From contig JBFJWU010000249.1 in NCBI GenBank assembly GCA_041623475.1, positions 1 through 5,410 of the forward strand: a DNA stretch of 5,410 nt. Reading direction: 5' to 3'. Within the stretch, counting starts at the first letter, position 1, and each line of letters begins with the position of its first letter. This DNA comes from JBFJWU01 sp041623475 [NCBI: bacterium] (GTDB taxonomy: Bacteria > J088). Below, one piece after another: positions 1 through 4,907 of this stretch. A program made the position numbers and the translations under genes. Under the pieces are notes generated by a model. The model made no database searches. It was given only the letters and a program-made list of their open reading frames with translations, and was not told where the DNA came from.

Positions 1-153
1 CACGCAGCGCACATCGTTGCGCTGGCTGAGCTCGCCGGTGACATCAATCAGTGCCTGGAACATGGCGGGATCCAGCGCGTTCAATTTGTCCTCGCGGTCC
101 AGCCGGACATCGGCAATATGGTCCGCGACCTCGACAGAAATTCGATCATTCAT
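1..153 (-). CDS. Crotonase / enoyl-CoA hydratase family protein, N-terminal 51 codons only
   Basis: The gene starts at the ATG at 153-151 and runs off the left edge, so only 51 residues are visible. They begin MNDRISVEVADHIADVRLDR and continue EDKLNALDPAMFQALID. The pattern of a short strand (IADVRLDR) followed by K-NALD and an AMF--L helix is the classic N-terminal signature of the crotonase superfamily, whose members hydrate or isomerise acyl-CoA esters. The family usually has Pro after the Arg (R-P-x-K-x-N-A); here it is R-E-D-K. The oxyanion-hole and catalytic residues lie beyond the edge, so the reaction cannot be assigned (hydratase, isomerase or other). A purine-rich ribosome site (AAAGGG, about 7 nt before the ATG) supports this start. 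The gene lies 19 nt after the thioesterase stop on the same strand, so the two are probably co-transcribed. Family call is firm; exact function is open. Confidence 0.85.
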   Translation of the reverse strand, partial: MNDRISVEVADHIADVRLDREDKLNALDPAMFQALIDVTGELSQRNDVRCV

Positions 154-172
154 GTGTCTGCCCTTTCCCGTG

Positions 173-631
173 TCAGTCCCGGTCGACCATTTGCGGCGCC
201 TGGATCACTGACTTTGTCACATTACCCGTACCAATCAATTTCCGTTCGCCGTCCACATCGATCCAGGCCTCGGCCCGGCTGAATACGACCTTGCGGCCCC
301 GCTTGTCGACCCGGGAATCGACAAACACCGTCGACCCCCGCGGCGCCGCCGACAGGACCGAAAACTGCGTATCGTGGGACACCACCCGCTCGCCGGGGTG
401 CAAGGTCGGCGACACCGCCGTAAAACAGGCCACGTCCAGCATCGCGTACAGGATGCCGCCGTGCAGCACCCCGGCCATATTGGCCGTATAGTCATTGACC
501 GCAAACGACACCCGCGCCCGCCCCGGTTCCTGTTCAAGGATCCGCAGCTCGCAATCCCGATGAAACGGCTGCGACATCGCCGTCTGGTTAATCGTCTCCA
601 GCACCTCGGCCGGAATCGTCTGGTCTGTCAA
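173..631 (-). CDS. PaaI-type hotdog-fold acyl-CoA thioesterase
   Basis: This is a predicted cytoplasmic thioesterase of 152 residues, a normal length for single-hotdog PaaI/YbgC-like enzymes, which hydrolyse acyl-CoA or aryl-CoA to the free acid and CoA. The key motif is VLHGGILYAMLDVACFTA, with His57-Gly-Gly59 opening the hotdog helix and Asp66 in the usual acidic catalytic position. Strands follow with VSHDTQFSVL, then RGSTVFVDSRV, then GRKVVFSRAEAW and a final GTGNVTKSV strand, as in the family. The start is taken as TTG at 631-629, preceded by GAGG with 5 nt spacing. The frame stays open 48 more codons to an ATG at 775, but that part translates repeat DNA (SVPLWQK and a hydrophobic run) and is unlikely to be real. 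A shorter alternative is the ATG at 577 (134 residues), which would keep the whole domain. It is followed closely by a crotonase gene, which fits acyl-CoA metabolism. The physiological substrate is unknown. Confidence 0.87.
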   Translation of the reverse strand: MTDQTIPAEVLETINQTAMSQPFHRDCELRILEQEPGRARVSFAVNDYTANMAGVLHGGILYAMLDVACFTAVSPTLHPGERVVSHDTQFSVLSAAPRGSTVFVDSRVDKRGRKVVFSRAEAWIDVDGERKLIGTGNVTKSVIQAPQMVDRD

Positions 632-636
632 TTGAA

Positions 637-640
637 CCTC
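637..640 (-). promoter_or_regulatory. Ribosome binding site deciding a TTG start for the thioesterase
   Basis: On the minus strand GAGG (within AGCGAGG) lies 5 nt before the TTG at 631-629. This is the only good Shine-Dalgarno match next to an in-frame start in this region, and it argues against the upstream ATG at 775, which lies inside repeat DNA. Confidence 0.6.
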
Positions 641-703
641 GCTGATGGACAGGACTAACAGTGTAAATAACAGGAAAGACTGGCGCAGACGAGGAAGCTT
701 CGC

Positions 704-712
704 CACGGAGAA
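704..712 (+). repeat. Single degenerate CACGGAGAA repeat unit
   Basis: CACGGAGAA matches the unit found three times in tandem at 795-821 (CACAGAGAA, CACAGAGAG, CACGGAGAG). It lies about 20 bp before the stronger copy at 725-746 and looks like an eroded member of the same family. Confidence 0.4.
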
Positions 713-724
713 AGAGATAAGAAT

Positions 725-746
725 TTTTTGCCACAGAGGCACAGAG
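725..746 (+). repeat. CACAGAG-family dispersed repeat, left (direct) copy
   Basis: Five T followed by GCCACAGAGGCACAGAG. Inside are two adjacent 8-nt units CACAGAGG (732-739 and 740-747). The whole 22 bp is repeated exactly, in inverted orientation, at 1334-1355, and similarity runs a little further (AAGG after one mismatch). From general familiarity with environmental bacterial genomes, this sequence type is a widespread intergenic repeat often mistranslated as SVPLWQK-like peptides; that link is recollection, not a search. Confidence 0.8.
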
Positions 747-794
747 GAAGGGGAAAAGGCAGGAGGAAGAAGCAATATGGAAAAGAGCTTTCAC

Positions 795-821
795 CACAGA
801 GAACACAGAGAGCACGGAGAG
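795..821 (+). repeat. Three tandem 9-nt units of the CACAGAG family
   Basis: Three contiguous 9-nt units: CACAGAGAA (795-803), CACAGAGAG (804-812) and CACGGAGAG (813-821). On the plus strand this reads as an artificial HREHREHGE-like peptide, a common sign of this repeat type in genome annotations. It lies within a long G/A-rich tract. Confidence 0.75.
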
Positions 822-848
822 GGAAGAGAGAGCAGAAAAGAACTAATC

Positions 849-876
849 CACGGATCGTGAGGATTGACGCGGATGG
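849..876 (+). repeat. CACGGAT-type degenerate triplet repeat
   Basis: Three units of 9-10 nt sharing a GGAT core: CACGGATCG (849-857), TGAGGATTGA (858-867) and CGCGGATGG (868-876). The units resemble, in eroded form, a second short intergenic repeat type (CACGGATTA-like) that tends to occur next to CACAGAG repeats. Divergence between units is high, so this is less certain than the two copies upstream. Confidence 0.5.
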
Positions 877-932
877 GGGGTATAGGGAGATTGATCAGGT
901 GGTTTTGCCTCGTGGACCTTTCGAACAGGCAA

Positions 933-968
933 GACTTCCGGAGCAAAGTCAAGATCCCCTGTTGGATC
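933..968. repeat. Two small adjacent inverted repeats
   Basis: GACTT (933-937) pairs with AAGTC (946-950), and GATCC (953-957) pairs with GGATC (964-968). Each is only a 5-bp stem. They are listed because they begin a stretch dense in hairpins that continues to about 1262. Confidence 0.35.
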
Positions 969-1009
969 CTGCCGAGACAAAGTCACGAAAATCGGAGTTA
1001 GACAAGCCC

Positions 1010-1262
1010 GCCCATAACATGGGCCGCACGGCTGGGCGTGACGTGCGGCAGCAGCCCGTCAGGCGCAGCCCGTAAGGGCAGATCGTTCGGGCGAACGACC
1101 TGCAACAAGTCGGGGCGCGTTTTTTGCCAACTTTATTGGGCGAACCGAGGGAATGGGGCTTTTCCTGAGGTGGCGACGTCGGGCAATGGCCGATGTCCCC
1201 GCAGGGCGGCTGTGTTGGAAAACACAGCAGGAGCAATAAAGTAGGGCCCGTCCGGCGAGGAC
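1010..1262 (+). other. Hairpin-dense segment, possible structured RNA or decayed repeat element
   Basis: Perfect or near-perfect stems occur in series. GCCCAT/ATGGGC (1010-1024, loop AAC) is an alternative to GCCGCACG/CGTGCGGC (1023-1049, 8 bp). Then come GCCC-GTAA-GGGC (1068-1079) and GCAG..CTGC closing TCGTTC-GGGC-GAACGA (1078-1103, one A-C mismatch). GACGTCGG/CCGATGTC (1175-1197) has 8 pairs including one G-U. GCTGTGTT-GGAA-AACACAGC (1209-1228) has 8 perfect pairs, and GTCC/GGAC is at 1250-1262. Two loops, GTAA and GGAA, fit the GNRA tetraloop rule only when read on the plus strand, which hints at plus-strand RNA. A 9-nt direct repeat GCAGCCCGT occurs at 1051 and 1065. I recognise no known RNA family here. 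It may equally be a cluster of palindromic intergenic repeats. Confidence 0.45.
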
Positions 1263-1333
1263 ATGAACCCTCAACACAAGGCAAGAAACCGTAGGCAATC
1301 ACCGATAATCCTGAGAAAAATGAAATGGCCTTT

Positions 1334-1355
1334 CTCTGTGCCTCTGTGGCAAAAA
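1334..1355 (-). repeat. CACAGAG-family dispersed repeat, right (inverted) copy
   Basis: CTCTGTGCCTCTGTGGC followed by five A is the exact reverse complement of 725-746. It ends 15 bp from the stop codon of the receptor gene. Together the two copies form 22-bp inverted ends around a 631-bp non-coding stretch. No flanking target-site duplication is visible (the bases outside, at 715-724 and 1356-1365, do not match). Confidence 0.8.
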
Positions 1356-1370
1356 TGCCCTTGCGCTCGT

Positions 1371-3731
1371 CTAAAAGTCAGACACTTCGATCCCCACACT
1401 GAAAACCCTGGGGATTTCCGTTTCCAGCGCCGTGCGATAATCCGGCCCGTGGTTGTTGTACGCCTCGTTGATCGTATTGCCGAAGTCCAGCAGGTTCGAC
1501 ACCAGCAGCCAGGTCTTGAGCTGTACCTGCCCCACCCGGGCTGTGTACTGCCCCTTCAGGTCCACATTCAGCTGAAAATCCTCGCGCGAGCCAATCCGGG
1601 GCCCCAAGCCGGTCCCGGGCGAACCGCGATGCTCGCGATAAATCCGTGCGACCTGGCCGTTGTCCTGGTGGATGTCATAAAACGCAAAAGGCGTTCCGTC
1701 GCGCTGGGCAACGGTCAGAAACGTCCAGAACTCGTCCACGACCCGGACACCGGCCAGGGTGCGGACCAGGAACGCGCGATCCGAATCCAGGTTGGCCCGG
1801 CCCCGGAATCGGGCGTTGGGGCTGGCATCCAGGTAATTGACCACGCCCAGGTCGTTGGCCATCGGCCCGTTGCCAAACGCCGAATCGCCAAAGACGTTAT
1901 AGGCCGTAAATGAAAACGTATAAACAAAGCGCCGGGGTTTCTGCCCGACCAGTTGCAGGTGGACCCCCTGGTAGCGTGGCAGGTCGCCGCTGCGGTTGGT
2001 CAGGGTATAGGCCTTGGGACCGTAGCCATAGTAAAAAACATCGTCCGCAAAGTAACCAAACTGTTCCGGTGCGCCATCAAACCGGATCGCCCAGTGGTTG
2101 TGGTACAGCTTGAGCAGGCCCAGGGCCTCGACAGACCAGGTATCGTTCCACGGTGCCGAAAAGCCGACACTGACCGAATAGACATCGGCTGGCTTCAGTT
2201 CCGGGTCGACGGTCAGGTGCTGGCCGCCAAATGTGTCCAGCAGCTGTTCCTGGGCCCCGTTGAACAGGACCTGTCGCCCGGACAGATAATTGCCGTCAAT
2301 CGCCTGCAACTGCAGGTTGTTGACCGCCTGCGGCGTTTTCGCCAGGCCGATGAACGGCGTGAATGTCGGCGCAATAAACCAGTTCCAGTCCAGCTGCAGG
2401 CCGACATTGGCAAACATCATCCGGTTGGCATCACCCGCCACCAGTCCGTGGATCTCGCTCAGGTGAATATCAAAGTCCAGCTGGTGCTTGCCGCGGTGAT
2501 AACCGTCCTGGAATCCCGCCCGGTTATCGCCGATAAAGTGGACGGTGTCGGTCCCGGTCAGGTCGACGCGGCCATAGGGAGCGCCTTCAAAAAACAGGTC
2601 GTGGGACCAGGTCTGGCGGTCGCTGCGAAACACCAGCGCCCGGTTGCCCGCCATCAGGAAAAACGGTCCCGAACGGAACTCAGCAGTGCTGTCCACGGCC
2701 CACCAGTCACCGGCTGGCTGCCACGGCGCCAGGCCCTGCCCGTCCGGGTCTCGCAGGTCAAAATCAAAATCGTGGTCGCGAGCATCATCGGTCCGTTGTT
2801 TGACCATGACACTGGCGCGGACAAATTCTGATTCCACACCCTGGAAGACGGCGATCGATCGTTGCCTGGCAGTTTCCGGCACCGCCAGTTCCAGTTCGTT
2901 GCCGGCATAGCCGCGCTGCCGGTACTCGGCGGCCGACAACAGCCGCACGTCGATCCGCTCCGGACGCAGGGACGACGCGACCGACAGGATCGCCCAGGGC
3001 TCGTCATAGGTGCCATTCAAATGACCGAACTCGGACGCCGGATCCCTGACCGGGCCAAAGTCGTTGTAGGTCCGCACACCGCTGCGCAGCTCGACGGACC
3101 AGACACCGGCCACGCGCGGTGTCGCCACCGGCAGGACCGCCCACCCGTCCGTCTGGAACGCCTGGTGGCGCCGATACGGTGATGGCGGCACCTCGCGGTC
3201 CCGTGGATGCCTGCCGGAAATCCCGTCCATAATCGGCTTGGCCGGCGGCCAGATCCCGCCGACATCACCAACATTACCCCGGACGCCGGCAATCGTATGG
3301 GCATCGTCGACCTGCACCGTCCGCAGGGACACACCGGCGCGGCGGACGCTGCGGGGATTTTCCTCGTAGACCAGGTTCAGGCTGCGCAGCATCCGAAACG
3401 GAATGCGGATGCCCGCCGCCCCCGGCGACAGCGGATCCGTCAGGTTATAGCCGTCGACGTACCACTGTGTCACGGTCCACGAGTCACCGTAGATTGATAC
3501 TTTTTCGTCATCGGGGGTCGAAAATCCGCCGGCATCCTCGATCTGCAGCAACGTCGGCTGGACCAGGTGGTCGAACAGGGTCCCCGTATGCCCGGCCGAT
3601 GGCACATCGTGCAGGAACGTCGCCAGCCGGTAATGACCGTTGGTCAGCAGCGAGTATTCGCGAACGTCGGCGGCGGCCGGTCCGGCTGTGGCCAGTACGG
3701 TCGCAACTGCAATGATGGCCAGGCGAATCAT
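1371..3731 (-). CDS. TonB-dependent-receptor-like outer-membrane protein
   Basis: A predicted 786-residue outer-membrane beta-barrel. It starts with a Sec signal peptide (hydrophobic IIAVATVLATAG, probable cleavage after Ala-Ala-Ala21 before DVREY). A plug-like segment follows at about 50-145, with KVSIYGDSWTVTQWYVDG and YNLTDPLSPGAAGIRIPF at 77-112, the usual 'Y-DG---TDP' plug signature. The remainder has alternating polar/hydrophobic strands rich in Trp, Tyr and Phe, and ends FSVGIEVSDF with a terminal Phe, the mark of barrels inserted by the Bam machinery. Such receptors import iron chelates, vitamins, sugars or other large ligands using TonB energy. Odd points: only about 30 residues lie between the signal peptide and the plug, with no carboxypeptidase-regulatory-like N-terminal domain and no clear TonB box. 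There is little Shine-Dalgarno sequence before the ATG. It is transcribed divergently from the oxidoreductase gene. The ligand is unknown; a TonB-independent barrel cannot be excluded. Confidence 0.8.
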   Translation of the reverse strand: MIRLAIIAVATVLATAGPAAADVREYSLLTNGHYRLATFLHDVPSAGHTGTLFDHLVQPTLLQIEDAGGFSTPDDEKVSIYGDSWTVTQWYVDGYNLTDPLSPGAAGIRIPFRMLRSLNLVYEENPRSVRRAGVSLRTVQVDDAHTIAGVRGNVGDVGGIWPPAKPIMDGISGRHPRDREVPPSPYRRHQAFQTDGWAVLPVATPRVAGVWSVELRSGVRTYNDFGPVRDPASEFGHLNGTYDEPWAILSVASSLRPERIDVRLLSAAEYRQRGYAGNELELAVPETARQRSIAVFQGVESEFVRASVMVKQRTDDARDHDFDFDLRDPDGQGLAPWQPAGDWWAVDSTAEFRSGPFFLMAGNRALVFRSDRQTWSHDLFFEGAPYGRVDLTGTDTVHFIGDNRAGFQDGYHRGKHQLDFDIHLSEIHGLVAGDANRMMFANVGLQLDWNWFIAPTFTPFIGLAKTPQAVNNLQLQAIDGNYLSGRQVLFNGAQEQLLDTFGGQHLTVDPELKPADVYSVSVGFSAPWNDTWSVEALGLLKLYHNHWAIRFDGAPEQFGYFADDVFYYGYGPKAYTLTNRSGDLPRYQGVHLQLVGQKPRRFVYTFSFTAYNVFGDSAFGNGPMANDLGVVNYLDASPNARFRGRANLDSDRAFLVRTLAGVRVVDEFWTFLTVAQRDGTPFAFYDIHQDNGQVARIYREHRGSPGTGLGPRIGSREDFQLNVDLKGQYTARVGQVQLKTWLLVSNLLDFGNTINEAYNNHGPDYRTALETEIPRVFSVGIEVSDF

Positions 3732-3774
3732 CAGGTTAGAGGCAGGTCCATTGGCCCGTCGGAAAGTGCACCGT

Positions 3775-3785
3775 GGGGGTCCCCC
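3775..3785. promoter_or_regulatory. GGGGG-T-CCCCC palindrome, possible operator
   Basis: Five G, one T and five C form a perfect inverted repeat with a single central base, about 30 bp upstream of the plus-strand -10 box and about 45 bp upstream of the receptor ATG. The position suits a regulator site acting on both genes, but low-complexity G/C runs can arise by chance. Confidence 0.25.
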
Positions 3786-3815
3786 CGAATCAATGTACCA
3801 CTGGGAAGGCTGCCG

Positions 3816-3821
3816 TATACT
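3816..3821 (+). promoter_or_regulatory. Probable -10 box of the oxidoreductase promoter
   Basis: TATACT matches the sigma-70 -10 consensus at 5 of 6 positions and lies 50 bp before the ATG at 3872. No good -35 hexamer is found at 16-18 bp upstream (ATGTAC at 17 bp matches at only two positions), so the promoter may need an activator. Transcription would begin near 3828. Confidence 0.45.
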
Positions 3822-3827
3822 GTTGCG

Positions 3828-3845
3828 AACAGCTGGACGGCTGTT
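3828..3845 (+). promoter_or_regulatory. Inverted repeat at the predicted 5' end of the oxidoreductase mRNA
   Basis: AACAGC (3828-3833) pairs with GCTGTT (3840-3845) across a 6-nt loop. It starts where transcription from the TATACT box would start, so it could be an operator for a repressor or a small 5' stem protecting the message. Confidence 0.3.
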
Positions 3846-3871
3846 TCACACACATAGAAAGGTAATCAACA

Positions 3872-4876
3872 ATGTCTGAACCAATCGGGCTGCTGCCCTT
3901 CTGGAAACACTATGACCGCAAACAGTACCTCGAGGCCGCCATCCTGGCCGACGAACTGGGATATGACTCGTTCTGGATCCCGGAAGCCTGGGGATACGAA
4001 ATCTTTTCGCTGCTGACCGAGATCGCGCTGAATACAAAGAATATCAAGATCGGCACGGCCATTGTCAACGTCTACAGCCGCTCGCCCGGCCTGCTGGCAA
4101 TGAACGCTGCAACCGTCGACGAAATCAGCGAGGGCCGGCTGATTCTGGGTATCGGGACCAGTGGCGCGCGGGTTATCGAGGGCTTCCATGGCCGCGAGTT
4201 CAAAAAACCGCTGACCCAGGTCCGTGATGTCATTCGCGTTGTCCGCACCCTGCTGGCGGGCGAAAAGCTGACCAGCAGCGGCGCCAAATTGAATGAGTAC
4301 CGCCCGTTTGACCTGGCAATGGAACCACACCGGAACAAGATCCCCATCTACGTCGCGGCGCTCAAACAGAAGTCGATTACATCGATCGGCGAAATGGCCG
4401 ACGGCTGGATTCCGACATTCTGGCCCTATCGCGAACTGAAACAGGGACGGGAATGGATCGCCGAAGGTGCCGCCAAGGCCGACCGGGACCCGTCCCAGGT
4501 CACAACGGCTCCTTTTACAACGGTTCTGCCCCTGGGCGCTGAAATGGCCAAGGACCGGTCCAAGGAAATCATCGCCTTTTACATCGGCGGAATGGGTGAT
4601 TACTACAAGCAGCTGCTGAGCGGTTTTGGCTATGCCGACGAATGTGAGCGCGTCGAAGAGCTGTACAAAAACAAGGACACCCGCGCCCAGGCCAAGGATG
4701 CGGTCAGCGACGAGTTGATGGAAGCCCTGTCCGTTGCCGGTGATCCCGACTACTGCATCGAAGAGCTCAAGCGCCGCCGCGAATTCGGCATCGACCTGCC
4801 GATCCTCAACCTGCCCAACCGGGCACCGTGGGAAATGCTGGAGGCGTTCATTCGCGGGATGGCACCCCAGGGCTGA
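3872..4876 (+). CDS. Luciferase-like (LLM class) F420- or flavin-dependent oxidoreductase
   Basis: A 334-residue soluble TIM-barrel enzyme of the bacterial-luciferase-like superfamily, closest in pattern to the methylenetetrahydromethanopterin-reductase-type (F420-dependent) branch. Visible signatures: [17 protein letters not shown] at 25-41 (cofactor-pocket strand and helix), the conserved strand [15 protein letters not shown] at 58-72, then [19 protein letters not shown] at 80-98, the Gly-rich phosphate-binding turn. VIEGFHG (101-107) and [14 protein letters not shown] (117-130) follow in the expected order. The C-terminal [13 protein letters not shown] is the usual 'GdPee-ie-l' helix. The length is normal for the branch. 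The start is supported by GAAAGG 9 nt upstream and the -10 box at 3816. Enzymes here transfer hydride to or from F420 or oxidise substrates with FMN; cofactor and substrate cannot be told from the sequence. The downstream gene follows after 31 nt, so both are probably co-transcribed. Confidence 0.9.
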   Translation: MSEPIGLLPFWKHYDRKQYLEAAILADELGYDSFWIPEAWGYEIFSLLTEIALNTKNIKIGTAIVNVYSRSPGLLAMNAATVDEISEGRLILGIGTSGARVIEGFHGREFKKPLTQVRDVIRVVRTLLAGEKLTSSGAKLNEYRPFDLAMEPHRNKIPIYVAALKQKSITSIGEMADGWIPTFWPYRELKQGREWIAEGAAKADRDPSQVTTAPFTTVLPLGAEMAKDRSKEIIAFYIGGMGDYYKQLLSGFGYADECERVEELYKNKDTRAQAKDAVSDELMEALSVAGDPDYCIEELKRRREFGIDLPILNLPNRAPWEMLEAFIRGMAPQG

Positions 4877-4881
4877 GTCCG

Positions 4882-4907
4882 TGGACCGGCCGCGAGTCGG
4901 GGGTCCA
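4882..4907 (+). promoter_or_regulatory. Intercistronic inverted repeat abutting a start codon
   Basis: TGGACC (4882-4887) is the exact inverse of GGTCCA (4902-4907), separated by 14 nt, and the right arm touches the ATG at 4908. If it folded in mRNA it would hold the weak G-rich ribosome site (GGGGG, 4899-4903) partly in the loop and partly in the stem, and could lower translation of the downstream gene. Confidence 0.3.

Larger units (their letters stand above)
632..1370. other. Long intergenic island without a credible gene
   Basis: About 740 bp separate the thioesterase start from the receptor stop, both on the minus strand. The left third (about 690-900) is strongly purine-rich on the plus strand and holds short tandem-like repeats. 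The middle (about 930-1262) holds many small perfect inverted repeats. The right end carries an inverted copy of the left repeat. Several frames are open (for example 949-1302 minus and 1038-1244 plus), but their translations are rich in Cys, Arg, Pro and Trp, resemble no family I recognise, and lack good ribosome sites. No transposase, integrase or tRNA was found. Any promoter for the thioesterase should lie just upstream of 650; I could not identify a convincing one. Confidence 0.7.
3732..3871. promoter_or_regulatory. Divergent promoter region between receptor and oxidoreductase genes
   Basis: This 140-bp gap lies between two divergent start codons, so it must hold promoters for both directions and could hold a shared operator. 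It contains a GGGGG-T-CCCCC palindrome (3775-3785), a good -10 box for the plus strand and an inverted repeat beyond it. No convincing minus-strand promoter was found; TACATT on the minus strand near 3792-3797 is a weak -10 candidate only. Confidence 0.6.

Noticed and set aside
725-876. CRISPR array
   Set aside because: Units are 8-10 nt, directly adjacent and degenerate, with no spacers of regular length and no cas genes.
997-1003. GTTAGAC as an integron attC core site
   Set aside because: It fits GTTRRRY, but no matching RYYYAAC partner lies at the right distance, and no integron integrase or cassette genes are present.
1078-1125. Intrinsic terminator formed by the 1078-1103 hairpin and the T6 run at 1120-1125
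   Set aside because: The T run begins 16 nt after the stem rather than directly after it; the weaker CGAC/GTCG stem (1096-1112) also ends 7 nt short, so the layout does not fit.
1038-1244. A 68-codon plus-strand open frame in the same island
   Set aside because: Unlikely composition, no Shine-Dalgarno site, and it runs straight through several perfect hairpins.
949-1302. A 117-codon minus-strand open frame in the intergenic island
   Set aside because: It is Cys/Arg/Pro-rich, matches no family I recognise, has no good ribosome site, overlaps the hairpin series, and competing frames are open on the other strand.
1351-1371. Terminator just after the receptor stop (GGCA-TTTT-TGCC on the minus strand)
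   Set aside because: Only a 4-bp stem arising from the end of the dispersed repeat, with no T tract following it.
1263-2831. Long plus-strand open frames opposite the receptor gene (1263-1913 and 1953-2831)
   Set aside because: They are antisense to a well-supported coding sequence with signal peptide and plug motif; long antisense frames are common in GC-rich genes.
3866-4330. A 154-codon minus-strand open frame opposite the LLM oxidoreductase
   Set aside because: Antisense shadow of a clear gene with family motifs; no motif of its own.
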